DNA of 36,740 nucleotides from Nakamurella silvestris (GTDB lineage: Bacteria > Actinomycetota > Actinomycetes > Mycobacteriales > Nakamurellaceae). Made by a program: the position numbers and the translations under genes. Positions 1 to 9,498 of this stretch are shown in pieces. Location of the stretch: NCBI GenBank assembly GCA_003576535.1, contig QXCQ01000251.1, forward strand, positions 1-36,740, given 5' to 3'. Each line of letters starts with the position of its first letter. Position 1 is the first letter of the stretch. A model generated the notes under the pieces. The model did no database searches. It was not told where the DNA came from and saw nothing but the letters and a program-made list of their open reading frames with translations.

Positions 1-152
1 GGCCGCGTAACCCCCAGTCCACTTCCACGGGGGAACCCCAGCGGTTGCATGAGCCGCCGCAGCTCGGCCGAAGGTTCGTATGGGTTCACAGGACGCGCAG
101 ACAGGAATCTGCTCACAGTCAGGGCCGAGGCCGCTCCGTTGACCCACGTCAT
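1..152 (-). CDS. Possible 5'-partial hypothetical protein running off the left edge
   Basis: A minus-strand frame is open from an ATG at 152 to the left edge, giving at least 50 residues starting MTWVNGAASALTVSRF and including NPYEPSAELRRLMQPLG. A purine-rich GCGGGG lies directly upstream of the ATG. The same frame stays open upstream of this ATG, so the start is a guess. I do not recognise the protein. It would lie downstream of, and on the same strand as, the large secreted protein that ends at 553. Long open frames are common by chance at this GC content, so this could be noncoding. Confidence 0.2.
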   Translation of the reverse strand, partial: MTWVNGAASALTVSRFLSARPVNPYEPSAELRRLMQPLGFPRGSGLGVTR

Positions 153-303
153 CCCCGCAGCATGGCACGGACCCCGATGGGCACCGAGGATACTTCGGTA
201 AACCCTCCATAGGGACTCGGGCAAACTGCTCGATGACCAGGTTTGCAGCAGTTCACGGGACAAGCCACCATCTGTGGATTGCCCGCAACTGGTCAGACCA
301 GCC

Positions 304-405
304 CTACTCACGCCGCAGCTCCTCGTAGGTACCGTCCCAACCAGCGTTGACATACGGCCCGGTGCCCGCAGATTCAGCACGGTCAAGCGGTCCTGCAGGA
401 GACAT
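304..405 (-). pseudogene. Short ORF, possible remnant of a gene's C-terminus
   Basis: A 33-codon minus-strand frame (MSPAGPLDRAES to YEELRRE, stop at 304-306) reads like real protein near its end (GPYVNAGWDGTYEELRRE). It opens upstream only to an in-frame stop near 523. It sits just downstream of the large secreted protein on the same strand. No family is recognised. It may be what is left of a small downstream gene; 153-303 and 406-552 hold nothing else I can name. Confidence 0.15.
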
Positions 406-552
406 CGGCGTGCCGGTTGCATGGCACCTGTCCTTCCGCCGCTCCTCAGGACATCGGGGCTTCCACTTCGTTCGTTGATTCGAGGCCGGGCCGGTTGGTG
501 TCAGAGAGGCTGAGGCCTCCCCCTAGTTCCGGAAGTCGGGCTGATCGGGGTA

Positions 553-3500
553 TTAGGTGTGGCTGGTGCTGGCGGCCAGGACGTGGATGGCGCGTTGACA
601 GGTTTCGGTGAGGTCGGTGCCGGTGGCGGGCAGGGTGATTCCGGTGATGGTGCCGGACTCTTTGGCTGGTAGCCGCAGGTGGTAGATGGTGACGTTGCCT
701 TGAACATGGGCGAGGCCGACGTTGTGGTAGGGCAGGGTGAGGGCTTTGTAGAGGGTGTAGTCGGTGCCGTTGGTGTGTGGCAGGTCCGCCGGTGGGGCGG
801 TGGTCCAGCTCTTCACGGCGGGAAGTGGGTTGTCGGTGACTTTGATGTTCTTGACGATGACGGTGGCCTGGAGGCCGTAGTCGGCGGGGATGGTGCCGCA
901 GGTCGCCAGGATCAGCAGGTCGACGTTGTCGGCGTTGGGGACGGGGGTGAGTGGGATGGTCTGCCCGGTCGCGATGACGTTGTCGTTGCCGTCGGGGTTG
1001 GCGGTGGGCAGGGTGAAGGTGACGCCGTCGAAGGTGCGGGATTGTCCTGGCCCGAAGTTGGCTGCTTCCAGGGTGTCCACCGACAGGGAGGAGTTCCCGG
1101 CGGCGGGGCCGATGTCGGCGATGCTCTGGCCGTCCCGGGAGATTCCGTTGTTGTTCAGCGCGGCCTGGAAGCTGGCGGCGGTGATGTTGTTGATCGGGAT
1201 GACCATGAACAGATCGATCAGGGCTGAGTATCCGTGGTCGTCGACGCCGTTGTAGTTGCTGTTGATCGATTGTGGGTTCTTCCCGATCACTGCCACGGAG
1301 AGGGTGTGGTTCCCGGCGGTGAGGTGGAGCCCGCCCAAGGGTTGGTAGACGCGCCGTTGGGTCGCGTGGTAGCCGTCGAAGACGATCGGGGTTCCGGTGT
1401 CGGAGTTGATCAGTGGTGTGCCGCCGGTGGTCTCGTCGACGGTGAACTGGAGCTTCCCGAGGTGGGTGCCCTGGTAGAGGGCGATCCCCAGGGCGTAGTC
1501 GGCGGTGACGCCGGTGGTGAACGGCAGGCGAATGGTCGGTCCGTCGATCGGGTCACCGCCGGTGGCGTGGAATCGTTTCCGCATGCCGCCGCCGGCGTCG
1601 GTGTAGGCCTCGTCGACCACCAGGCTGCCGGTCCCGTGTGGGCCGAAGTCTTTGGCGGCGAGGACGTTCTCGGCTTCGATTCGAACCGGTTTCGCGCCTG
1701 GCACGGTGGGGGCGGTGTAGAACTGGTAGGTCGTGGTCGCCGCTGAGAGGTTCCGGGCGGTGTCGAACGTGCGGACGTAGAGGGTGTGGGGTCCGGCCGG
1801 CAGCGTCGTCGGCGGAATGAGTGCGGCGTGGCCGTCGACGGCATCGATCCAGCCTCCCAGTGGGTGGGTGCCGGTGGTGGTACAGGAGGAGCTGTTCGGG
1901 GTCAGGATGCTTCCCGGGTCGAACCAGGAGTAGGCGAATCCTGCGATGGGGGCGGTGCTGCCTGAATCCAGGGCGATCTGTCCGGGTAGGTTCTTCGGTG
2001 CACCCCAGGTGTTCTCGGGGTAGTCCCTGGACTCGATGACGGGGGTACCGGTCGGGGGTGCGGTGTCGACGGTGAAGGCGTATCGCTTGGATGCCGTCGG
2101 TTGTTCCACATCGTTCCCGTCGTTCGGGTTGCTCTTCGCTTTCACCTGGTATTCCCACTTCCCTTGTGCCAACGTCGGTGTGGTCCAGCCGTAGACGGTG
2201 CCGGAGGTGGTGGCCTTCCACCCGGAGGTGTAGGTCGGATCGGCCGCGCCGGCGTGGAAGATCGAGAAGGCCAGTGCCACACCAGGGTCATCGCCGTTGT
2301 TCCCTTTCGCGCTGCCACGCACGGTGGGTGTGTTGTCGGTGACGATGTGGATGTTCTCGCAGGTGAGTGCCCCGGTGATGCCCTGGGCGAGGGGTTGGTC
2401 GGTGGGAAAGCTGTATCGGACATTGAGTGTTGGGGAGGAATCGAATCGTTTCCACTGCAGGGGATCGGATTCGTCGGGTGCCTTCAGCCCGAAGGTGGTG
2501 ACGGGCTGGTCGGTGTCGGCGACTTGTTGGAAGTAGGCGGTGAGTGCGGCGTTGTCGAAAACGACGTTGGCGGCCGGGGTTTGCGGGCAGCTGTCCCCGC
2601 CGGCTTTGCTGACCGTTTGGAGGACGGAGGTGGCCGGCCCCGGCCAGCTGGTGCCGGCGCTGATCGTGGTGTCGGTGCGGGTCAGGCTGACCGGCTCTGC
2701 GGTGCAACCGGCACCGCCGTGGATCTGTCGGACGTACACGCTGGAGTCGATGATTTTGGCGGTGGTGGGGCGGTTGATCAGCGCTGCTGATGTGAAGGTG
2801 AAGTAGGAACGGCCGGTACCGATCCCGTTGCATCCTGGCCATCCGCAGTAGCCGACCTGCAGGTTGAAGTTGTTGTCGTCGTAGTAGTCCCACCCGTTGT
2901 TGAAGGTGACGGCGAAGTGACCGCTGTGGGCGGATAGCAGCGGGTCGATGTAGACCGGGTAGACCACGTCCGGTCCGTTGAGAGCTGTTTCCGGTGGGGT
3001 CAGGTGCAGGGTTGCGGTACTGTTGTCCCCGTTTGTGGTGGTGTCGAAATCGGCTGCGAGTACATCGATCGTGCCTGTTCCCGGGTCGGTGGCCGTCGGG
3101 GACTGTCCTACCTGAGTGGTGTGGGTGGAGTCCCACATGATCGGTGCCGCCGCCTGGAAGGGGATGTTCCCCTGTGGGTCGACGGCTGCCCAGGACTCGT
3201 TCTCCTTCTCCACGAGTACCAGACCGGCGGTACGCACGTTCAAGGTGAGGTCGTTCAGGGCCGGGTTCTGTGCCGCGGCAACTGTTTTCACTACCAGTAC
3301 CTGTGAATAGGATTCGGCCTGTGCGCTGACCACCAGGTCGACACCGGGCAGCACTTCAGGGTAGGTGGCCTGGTTCCCCGACAGTGTCGGCGAGGGCAGG
3401 TCGGCCGGCCAGCTGTACTCCAGGGTCGCCCCGGACCGGGTGGTCACCGTGATCAGCGGTGTGTCGCCGCCGCCGGAGAACTCCACGTCCAGGGCGGTCG

Positions 3501-3921
3501 CCACCGGTGAGATCGACCCGTCGGGGTTGACCTGCAGGGTCGTATCGATCGGCGTCCAGGTGTCGCCGCGGCGGACCCGGACCGGTTCCCGGGAGGTGGT
3601 GAGGGTGTACGTGCCGTCGGGTTGGGCCATCACCCGACTGTTCTCGGTCGTTTCCAGGTCCACCTCTACGGGGGTGTGTGTGGTGGCCGCCTGGGCTGAT
3701 GCCGCCTGTTCGGCTTGCCCGATCGCCGCCTGGTCAGGGGCGTTCTCAGGATCGGTCTGAGGGACCGGATCGTTACCGACCATTCGCACCGGACGTCTCT
3801 GACCGGCAGGGGTCGGCATTGCTGCCGCTGTCCCCGGAACTGCTCCGACCCCGATAGTGAGGGTCAGGAGCACACCGAGGACAGGTGTCCAGCGGGCGGT
3901 GGAACGGCGACGAGTCGACAT
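553..3921 (-). CDS. Large secreted DNRLRE-type, carbohydrate-binding-like protein
   Basis: This 1122-residue exported protein starts at ATG 3921 (MSTRRRSTARW), chosen because AGAAGGG precedes it and a classic signal peptide follows, with a likely cut after the AAA near residue 34. A longer open frame runs further upstream but overlaps the RHS promoter and N-terminus and lacks a signal sequence. Residues about 70-330 have the all-beta look of proteins that precede DNRLRE domains (YPEVLPGVDLVV). About 345-500 hold a DNRLRE-like region (YYDDNNFNLQVGYCGWPGCN to SSPTLNVRYSF). About 510-740 are Ig-like. About 744-910 resemble a CBM6/35-like module (RIEAENVLAA, LTAGNHTLSV). The C-terminal 200 residues are unassigned. 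From established knowledge, such proteins accompany RHS/WapA-type toxins in actinomycetes, and this one is divergent from an RHS gene across 180 bp. A role in surface display or processing of the RHS protein is inference. Confidence 0.85.
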   Translation of the reverse strand: MSTRRRSTARWTPVLGVLLTLTIGVGAVPGTAAAMPTPAGQRRPVRMVGNDPVPQTDPENAPDQAAIGQAEQAASAQAATTHTPVEVDLETTENSRVMAQPDGTYTLTTSREPVRVRRGDTWTPIDTTLQVNPDGSISPVATALDVEFSGGGDTPLITVTTRSGATLEYSWPADLPSPTLSGNQATYPEVLPGVDLVVSAQAESYSQVLVVKTVAAAQNPALNDLTLNVRTAGLVLVEKENESWAAVDPQGNIPFQAAAPIMWDSTHTTQVGQSPTATDPGTGTIDVLAADFDTTTNGDNSTATLHLTPPETALNGPDVVYPVYIDPLLSAHSGHFAVTFNNGWDYYDDNNFNLQVGYCGWPGCNGIGTGRSYFTFTSAALINRPTTAKIIDSSVYVRQIHGGAGCTAEPVSLTRTDTTISAGTSWPGPATSVLQTVSKAGGDSCPQTPAANVVFDNAALTAYFQQVADTDQPVTTFGLKAPDESDPLQWKRFDSSPTLNVRYSFPTDQPLAQGITGALTCENIHIVTDNTPTVRGSAKGNNGDDPGVALAFSIFHAGAADPTYTSGWKATTSGTVYGWTTPTLAQGKWEYQVKAKSNPNDGNDVEQPTASKRYAFTVDTAPPTGTPVIESRDYPENTWGAPKNLPGQIALDSGSTAPIAGFAYSWFDPGSILTPNSSSCTTTGTHPLGGWIDAVDGHAALIPPTTLPAGPHTLYVRTFDTARNLSAATTTYQFYTAPTVPGAKPVRIEAENVLAAKDFGPHGTGSLVVDEAYTDAGGGMRKRFHATGGDPIDGPTIRLPFTTGVTADYALGIALYQGTHLGKLQFTVDETTGGTPLINSDTGTPIVFDGYHATQRRVYQPLGGLHLTAGNHTLSVAVIGKNPQSINSNYNGVDDHGYSALIDLFMVIPINNITAASFQAALNNNGISRDGQSIADIGPAAGNSSLSVDTLEAANFGPGQSRTFDGVTFTLPTANPDGNDNVIATGQTIPLTPVPNADNVDLLILATCGTIPADYGLQATVIVKNIKVTDNPLPAVKSWTTAPPADLPHTNGTDYTLYKALTLPYHNVGLAHVQGNVTIYHLRLPAKESGTITGITLPATGTDLTETCQRAIHVLAASTSHT

Positions 3922-4101
3922 GGGATGCCCTTCTGAGCGGTGGTTGGCGGGTGGCGCTGCCCCCAGGAACAAATCCGGCACGCCAGGTGATGAGGGGAAA
4001 TCAGTAAACCATGTACAACACCACTGAACGGGTGATAGAACCGCACCCGGTATCGGACGACGTGGTCTTATGCGATTCTTCGTGACACGAGGGGTGGGGT
4101 C
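3922..4101. promoter_or_regulatory. Shared divergent promoter region of the secreted protein and RHS genes
   Basis: These 180 bp separate two divergent genes for exported proteins and are clearly poorer in GC than the genes, for example around 3997-4080. Ribosome binding sites are visible on both sides: AGAAGGG before 3921 on the minus strand and GAGGGGTGGGG before 4102. Candidate -10 elements such as TATCGG or TATGCG are visible for the RHS gene, but none is decisive. Co-expression from this spacer is an inference from layout. Confidence 0.45.
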
Positions 4102-7100
4102 ATGGCTCTTTTGGGCGTGCGGCATACAGGTGGTTTCCGGCGACTGTTCACGTTCGGGATCAGCGTGGCCGTTGGCCTGACGGTGATGGTGGTGCCTCCC
4201 GCGTGGGCCGGGCCTGACGAGGACGGTCCGGGCCATGGTGCCGCGGGCACACCCGTGGCGGCAACGATCGGTCAGCGCCCGAAGGTGGTGCCGGTGCCGT
4301 TGGTACCGGCGGTTGAGGCACCGATCCGTACCTCCCAGACCACGCCGCAACCGTCGGCGGGGCTGTCGAAAGCGACGGTGTGGCCGACGCCCGGCACCAC
4401 CTCCGTGCCCGCAGGCATGACGGGATCTGTGCCAACCCGGTCGGGCCAACTGGTACGGCCCGGGACGTCCCCGGTTCTCCTCGGCGCGGCGAATGCCGGT
4501 ACCGGTGCACGTTCGTTAACGATCCTGGGCCGACGATCATTGGCAGGGGCCACGGGTGTGTTCTTTACAGTGGACGGGTTGTCGGCAGGGGGGCTGGGGG
4601 TCGACTACTCCGGGTTCCTTGATGCGGTCGGCGGGGAGTTCGGTTCCCGGTTGCACCTGGTGGCGTACCCGCCCTGCGCAACCCAGGCACACCCGGCCGA
4701 TCGTTGCCCGGCACCGGTACGGCTGGGGTCGACGAACGACGGTATCCACCACCTCGTCACAGTGGACCTGACCGGGCAGCAGATCGCCGAACTGACAGCG
4801 CTGTCCGGGACCGCCGCCGGCACGGGTGGCCCTGTGGTCGGCGGCCCGGCAGGTCTGGGCGGGGTGGTGTTCGGTGCGGTCGCCGACACTGCCGGCCCCA
4901 AAGGTGATTTCAGTGCCAGCTCGCTGGCACCTTCGGGGTCGTGGTCGGTGACCGGCGGGTCAGGTGGTTTCGACTGGTCGTACCCGATCCTGGCTCCCCC
5001 GGCCGGGACCGGGACCACTCCGGCAGTGGCCCTGACCTACAACTCTCATTCGGTGGACGGCAGGGTGGCCTCGACGAACAACCAGTCGTCCTGGTTGGGC
5101 GAGGGGTGGGACTACCAGCCAGGTTTCGTCGAACGCACCTACCGTACCTGTGTCGACGTGCCCGGGGTGCCCGCGCAGGCGAAAACCGGTGATCTGTGTT
5201 GGGCCGGGCAGGTCCTCACCCTGAGTCTGGGCGGGTCGACGGTGGCCCTGGTCCAGGACCAGGACAGCGGGCAGTGGCATCCGGCCAGCGACAACGGTGA
5301 ACGGGTCGATCATCTGATCGGCGCGGCCAACGGCGCCCACGGCGGGGAGTACTGGAAGGTCACCACTGTCGATGGGACGCAGTACTTCTTCGGACGCAAC
5401 ATCGCCCCGGGAGGAACGGCCGCGTCGGCGACGAACTCGGTGTACACGGTGCCGGTGTTCGGGGCGAAGACCGGTGACGACTGTTACGACCCGGCCGGTT
5501 TCGCCTCATCCGGATGTGTGCAGGGATGGCGGTGGAATCTGGACTACGTCCAGGACGTCCACGGCAACGCCGTGGTCAACTACTACACCCCGGAGAAGAA
5601 CTTCTACGGCCGCAACCAGGCCAGCACCCCGGTGGAGTACATCCGCGGCGGGTACCTGACCCGGATCGAGTACGGCCTACACCTGACCGGTGGCAGCGTG
5701 TACGGGGCCCCTGCAGCGCAACGGGTCTCGTTCACCGTCGCCGAACGGTGCATTCCCTCCGCGCAGCAGACCTGCGCAGCGGACCAGTTCACCACCGCCA
5801 ATGCCGCCAGTTGGCCCGACAGCCCGCACGACCTGGCCTGCGCCGCCGCCGGGGCCTGCCAGACCCACTCCCCCACGTTCTGGTCGACCAAACGCCTGAC
5901 CTACATCAAGGCCGCCTACTACAACACCACCACACAGGCGTGGGTGAAGGTCGACGAGTACCGGCTGGGCCAATCGTTCAACACCACCGGGGACCTCGGC
6001 GGGCAGATGACCCTCAACCGGATCATCCACCTCGGGTTCGCCGCGGACGGCACCTCGACGGCGCTGCCCCCGGTGGACTTCGGGTACACCGGATTCGACA
6101 ACAGGGTCCAAAAACTCAACGGTGAACCGGCGATGCCGTTCACCCGGATGACCCTGGTCACCGCTGAGACCGGGGCGATCACGCACATCGTCTACGGGCA
6201 CCCGCCGCGCTCGGACGGCGGCGCGAAAACAGGGTGCGACAAAGACAACATCCCGGTCGATCCGGCGGCCAACCAGATGTTGTGTTTCCCGGTCCGTTGG
6301 ACCCTGCCGTTCACCAACACCCCGATCCTGGACTACTTCCACACATGGGTGGTCACCTCGGTGGACACCGAGGACGCCGCCGGGTTGTCCCCGAAACAGA
6401 CCACCACCTACCGGTACCTCGGGGCCCCCGCCTGGCACGCCGATGACAACGAAGTACTCGCCCCCGCCGATCGGACGTTCGGGCAGTTCCGCGGCTACCC
6501 GCAGGTCGAAACCCGCACCGGGAACACCGGGAACATCTCCAACGGCACCGCCGACGGTCTGACCCTGACCCGGACCAGCTATCTGCAAGGCATGGGCGGG
6601 TCGATCAAGAACTCCCTCGGTGAATCGATCACCGACGCCGACGAACTGGCCGGGAGCGTGTACGAGAACGCCTCCTACAACGGTGCCGCCCGGTTGGGTA
6701 CCCAGCTGACCGACTACACCGTCGTCGCGGCCACCGGCAGCCGGCCCCGGGAAGGCCTGCCCGACCTGACCTCCAGGATCATCCGCACCCGTCAGACACG
6801 GCAGATCACCGACCTCCTCGCCGGCGGAACCCGACAGACAGCCACCGTGAGCAGCTACGACGACACCGGGCGTGTGGTGGCCCAATCGGCCACAGGCACC
6901 GGAGTGGACCCGGCCTGCACCACCTACCGGTACGCCCAGAACACCCAGCTGTGGATCCTCAACCGGGTCTCCGAGCAGATCACCTCCGGGCAGACCTGCA
7001 CCACCCCGGTCGAGGACCCCTCACCCGTCACCGCCTTGTCCCGCAGCTATTTCGACGGCTCCATGACCCTCGGGCAGATCCCGGCCGCCGGGGACGTCAC

Positions 7101-9498
7101 CGAATCACGCACAGCCACTACCCCGCAGGGCAATACCTTCCACTTCGCCCGCACCACCACCGGGTACGACGGGTTCGGCCGCACGATCACCACCACCGCC
7201 TACACCTCCGATCAGGACGCCACCGGCCGGACCACCACCACCGCCTACACCCCCGCAGGGGTCGGCGCCCTCACCCAACTGGTCACCACGAACGCGTTGG
7301 GCCAAAAATCCACCATGAAAGTCACCTCCGGCCGAGGTGCCACATGGAGTTCCACCGACGTCGCCGGGTCCCTCACCGAGGCCGTGTACGACCAGCTCGG
7401 CCGACTCACATCCGTGTACAAACCCGGCCAGAACCGCCTCAACGGAGACCCGGCCACCCAAACGTTCACCTACCTCCTCAGGGACAACCGGGCAGAGGAA
7501 GGGACGGCCGCGAAGGGCCCATCGGTGGTAACCACCAAAACCCTCCAAGACATCGGGACCTCCACGTCGTACACGTCCACCACGAACCTCATCGACAGCA
7601 TCGGCCAACAGATCCAAACCCAAACCGACGCCGAGGACCAGAAGAACGGCGACGGGAACAGCACCGGCCACAACCGCGTCATCAGCGACACGATGTACGA
7701 CTCCCACGGCTGGGTCGTGGGAACCGACAACTCCTGGTACACCGCCGGCCCACCGAGCACCACCGTGATGACCGCCGCCGCAGCGTCGATCAACGACCGA
7801 TCGCTGATGTACTACGACCTCGCCGGGAGGCAAACCCGAACACGATCGATGCGCGGCCTGGCCGAGATCTCCGCAACCGCCACCGCCTACGGCGGGGACC
7901 GCACCACAACCGTCCCGGCCAACGGCGGTATCACTACCACCAACATCACCGACGCACGAGGCAACATCAGCCAGGTCCGCCAATACACCGTCGCCCCAAT
8001 CATCGCCGGGAACAACGTCACCGGCGGGACCTACCACTCCACCACCTACGGCTACGACCTGTTCGACCGGATGACCGGGATGACCGATGCGGCCGGGGCC
8101 ACCTGGACCTACACCTACGACCTCGCCGGGCGCCGGACCACCCAGAACGACCCCGACGCCGGAACAACCTCCACCACCTACCTCGACACCTCCGAAGTGG
8201 CCACCACCACCGACGCCCGCGGTATCACCCTGACCTACGGCTACGACCTCCTCGGCCGTAAAACCAGCCAGAAATCCGGGGCCACCACCTTGGCCTCGTG
8301 GACCTACGACACCGTGCGGCCCGGGTACCTGAGCTCCTCGAACCGGTACACCGCCGGGAACACCTACACCGTGGCCACCACCGGGTACGACAACCAGGGC
8401 AACCCCACCGGCCGGAAAGTCACCATCCCCGCCGCTGAAGGGGCACTGAAAGGCACCTACATCACCGGGGCGAGCTACAGCACCACCGGGCAGGTCCTGA
8501 CCGAAACCCTGCCCACCAACGGCGACAACTCCGACGAGGTCATCAACCACGACTACACCCGCCTCGGCCGGCCCCTCGGGATGATCGGCGACCTCGCATA
8601 CGCCATCGACACCATCTACACCCCCTACGGGGAGGTCAACCAGATCGCGCTCGGAGTCAACAACCACCGCGGTTGGTTCACCGTCAACCGGGACGACCAC
8701 ACCCGCCGGGTCACCGATACCGCCCTGGACGTCGCCGCGGCCACCCCCCGCGTGGAATCGATGAGCTACACCTACGACGACGCAGGGAACATCACCAAAA
8801 CAGTCGACACCCAAGGCGGCACCGACCAGGCCCCCGTCCAAACGACCTGCTACACCTACAACACCCTGGCCCAACTCACCCAGGCCTGGTCCTCCAGCAA
8901 CGCCTGCGCGACCACACCCAGCCCCTCCGCCTACGCCAGCGTCAAAGGTGCGCAACCGTTCTGGACATCATGGGCGTTCGACTCAGTCGGTAACCGGACC
9001 ACACAGATCAACCACCCCACCGCAGGCAAGACCGGGTCCACGGTCACCACCTACGACTACACCACCCCCGGCCACCAACACTCCATCGCCGGGGCAACCG
9101 TCACCAACCCCGACAACACCAAAACCAACAGCACCTACACCTACAACGCCGACGGCGCCGTCGCCACCCGCACCCAACCCGGCAGAACCTCACCATCACC
9201 TACACCGACGACGGGCGCACCAACACCATCACCAGCCCGTCAGGGGAAACCAGCTACATCTACGACGCCGACGGCAACATCCTCATCCGCCGAGACCCCG
9301 GCGGGGTACGCACCCTGTTCAACGGATCCGACCAATACCGGTACGAGAACAACAAGATCCTCGGAACACGCACCTACGTCTTCGCCGGATACACCATCTG
9401 GGAAGAAGGCGACAACTACGGGAAAATGGTCTTCAGCGACCTCAACGGCACACCGCTGGCCACCATCAAAATCACCGCCAACGGCTTCACCGACCTGA
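4102..9498 (+). CDS. Secreted RHS/YD-repeat polymorphic toxin, N-terminal and repeat part (frameshifted)
   Basis: The ATG at 4102 follows GAGGGGTGGGG and opens a signal peptide (about residues 1-36, cut after PAWA). Residues about 270-370 resemble the SpvB/TcaB-type entry domain of RHS shells (GGFDWSYPILAPPAGTG). Dense YD repeats start near residue 915 (YDDTGRVVAQ, YDGFGRTITT, YDQLGRLTSV, YDLAGRRTTQ, YDLLGRKTSQ, YDDAGNITKT). RHS proteins fold into a beta-cocoon that encloses a C-terminal toxin. From about 9184 onward this frame loses all YD character and turns into Pro/Thr/Ser-rich sequence until its stop at 9498, while the frame one base back continues the repeat. The sense reading is therefore a single protein from 4102 to 10481 of roughly 2126 residues. 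As written the gene would make a shell without its core and toxin. A sequencing error, a true null allele or a switchable frame are all possible. Confidence 0.85.
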   Translation: MALLGVRHTGGFRRLFTFGISVAVGLTVMVVPPAWAGPDEDGPGHGAAGTPVAATIGQRPKVVPVPLVPAVEAPIRTSQTTPQPSAGLSKATVWPTPGTTSVPAGMTGSVPTRSGQLVRPGTSPVLLGAANAGTGARSLTILGRRSLAGATGVFFTVDGLSAGGLGVDYSGFLDAVGGEFGSRLHLVAYPPCATQAHPADRCPAPVRLGSTNDGIHHLVTVDLTGQQIAELTALSGTAAGTGGPVVGGPAGLGGVVFGAVADTAGPKGDFSASSLAPSGSWSVTGGSGGFDWSYPILAPPAGTGTTPAVALTYNSHSVDGRVASTNNQSSWLGEGWDYQPGFVERTYRTCVDVPGVPAQAKTGDLCWAGQVLTLSLGGSTVALVQDQDSGQWHPASDNGERVDHLIGAANGAHGGEYWKVTTVDGTQYFFGRNIAPGGTAASATNSVYTVPVFGAKTGDDCYDPAGFASSGCVQGWRWNLDYVQDVHGNAVVNYYTPEKNFYGRNQASTPVEYIRGGYLTRIEYGLHLTGGSVYGAPAAQRVSFTVAERCIPSAQQTCAADQFTTANAASWPDSPHDLACAAAGACQTHSPTFWSTKRLTYIKAAYYNTTTQAWVKVDEYRLGQSFNTTGDLGGQMTLNRIIHLGFAADGTSTALPPVDFGYTGFDNRVQKLNGEPAMPFTRMTLVTAETGAITHIVYGHPPRSDGGAKTGCDKDNIPVDPAANQMLCFPVRWTLPFTNTPILDYFHTWVVTSVDTEDAAGLSPKQTTTYRYLGAPAWHADDNEVLAPADRTFGQFRGYPQVETRTGNTGNISNGTADGLTLTRTSYLQGMGGSIKNSLGESITDADELAGSVYENASYNGAARLGTQLTDYTVVAATGSRPREGLPDLTSRIIRTRQTRQITDLLAGGTRQTATVSSYDDTGRVVAQSATGTGVDPACTTYRYAQNTQLWILNRVSEQITSGQTCTTPVEDPSPVTALSRSYFDGSMTLGQIPAAGDVTESRTATTPQGNTFHFARTTTGYDGFGRTITTTAYTSDQDATGRTTTTAYTPAGVGALTQLVTTNALGQKSTMKVTSGRGATWSSTDVAGSLTEAVYDQLGRLTSVYKPGQNRLNGDPATQTFTYLLRDNRAEEGTAAKGPSVVTTKTLQDIGTSTSYTSTTNLIDSIGQQIQTQTDAEDQKNGDGNSTGHNRVISDTMYDSHGWVVGTDNSWYTAGPPSTTVMTAAAASINDRSLMYYDLAGRQTRTRSMRGLAEISATATAYGGDRTTTVPANGGITTTNITDARGNISQVRQYTVAPIIAGNNVTGGTYHSTTYGYDLFDRMTGMTDAAGATWTYTYDLAGRRTTQNDPDAGTTSTTYLDTSEVATTTDARGITLTYGYDLLGRKTSQKSGATTLASWTYDTVRPGYLSSSNRYTAGNTYTVATTGYDNQGNPTGRKVTIPAAEGALKGTYITGASYSTTGQVLTETLPTNGDNSDEVINHDYTRLGRPLGMIGDLAYAIDTIYTPYGEVNQIALGVNNHRGWFTVNRDDHTRRVTDTALDVAAATPRVESMSYTYDDAGNITKTVDTQGGTDQAPVQTTCYTYNTLAQLTQAWSSSNACATTPSPSAYASVKGAQPFWTSWAFDSVGNRTTQINHPTAGKTGSTVTTYDYTTPGHQHSIAGATVTNPDNTKTNSTYTYNADGAVATRTQPGRTSPSPTPTTGAPTPSPARQGKPATSTTPTATSSSAETPAGYAPCSTDPTNTGTRTTRSSEHAPTSSPDTPSGKKATTTGKWSSATSTAHRWPPSKSPPTASPT
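9178..9186 (+). other. Frameshift site in the RHS gene (probable loss of one C)
   Basis: Upstream the 4102 frame reads YNADGAVATRTQPG; downstream sense resumes in the frame one base back as QNLTITYTDDGRTNTITS. Adding one C after GGC at 9181-9183, so that GGC AGA becomes GGC CAG AAC, gives an unbroken PGQNLTITYTDDG, exactly the rhythm of the neighbouring repeats. No obvious heptanucleotide slippery sequence is present; the only runs are CCC and GG. Confidence 0.75.

Noticed and set aside
1-90. Minus-strand frame with GVPPWKWTGGYAA resembling an RHS core motif
   Set aside because: Only 11 residues fit; the upstream frame has no YD repeats. Probably chance.
5677-6885. Long 402-codon minus-strand frame inside the RHS gene
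   Set aside because: Gly/Val/Arg-rich shadow of the YD-repeat gene, as are the other long antisense frames at 7105-8955 and 9240-9788.
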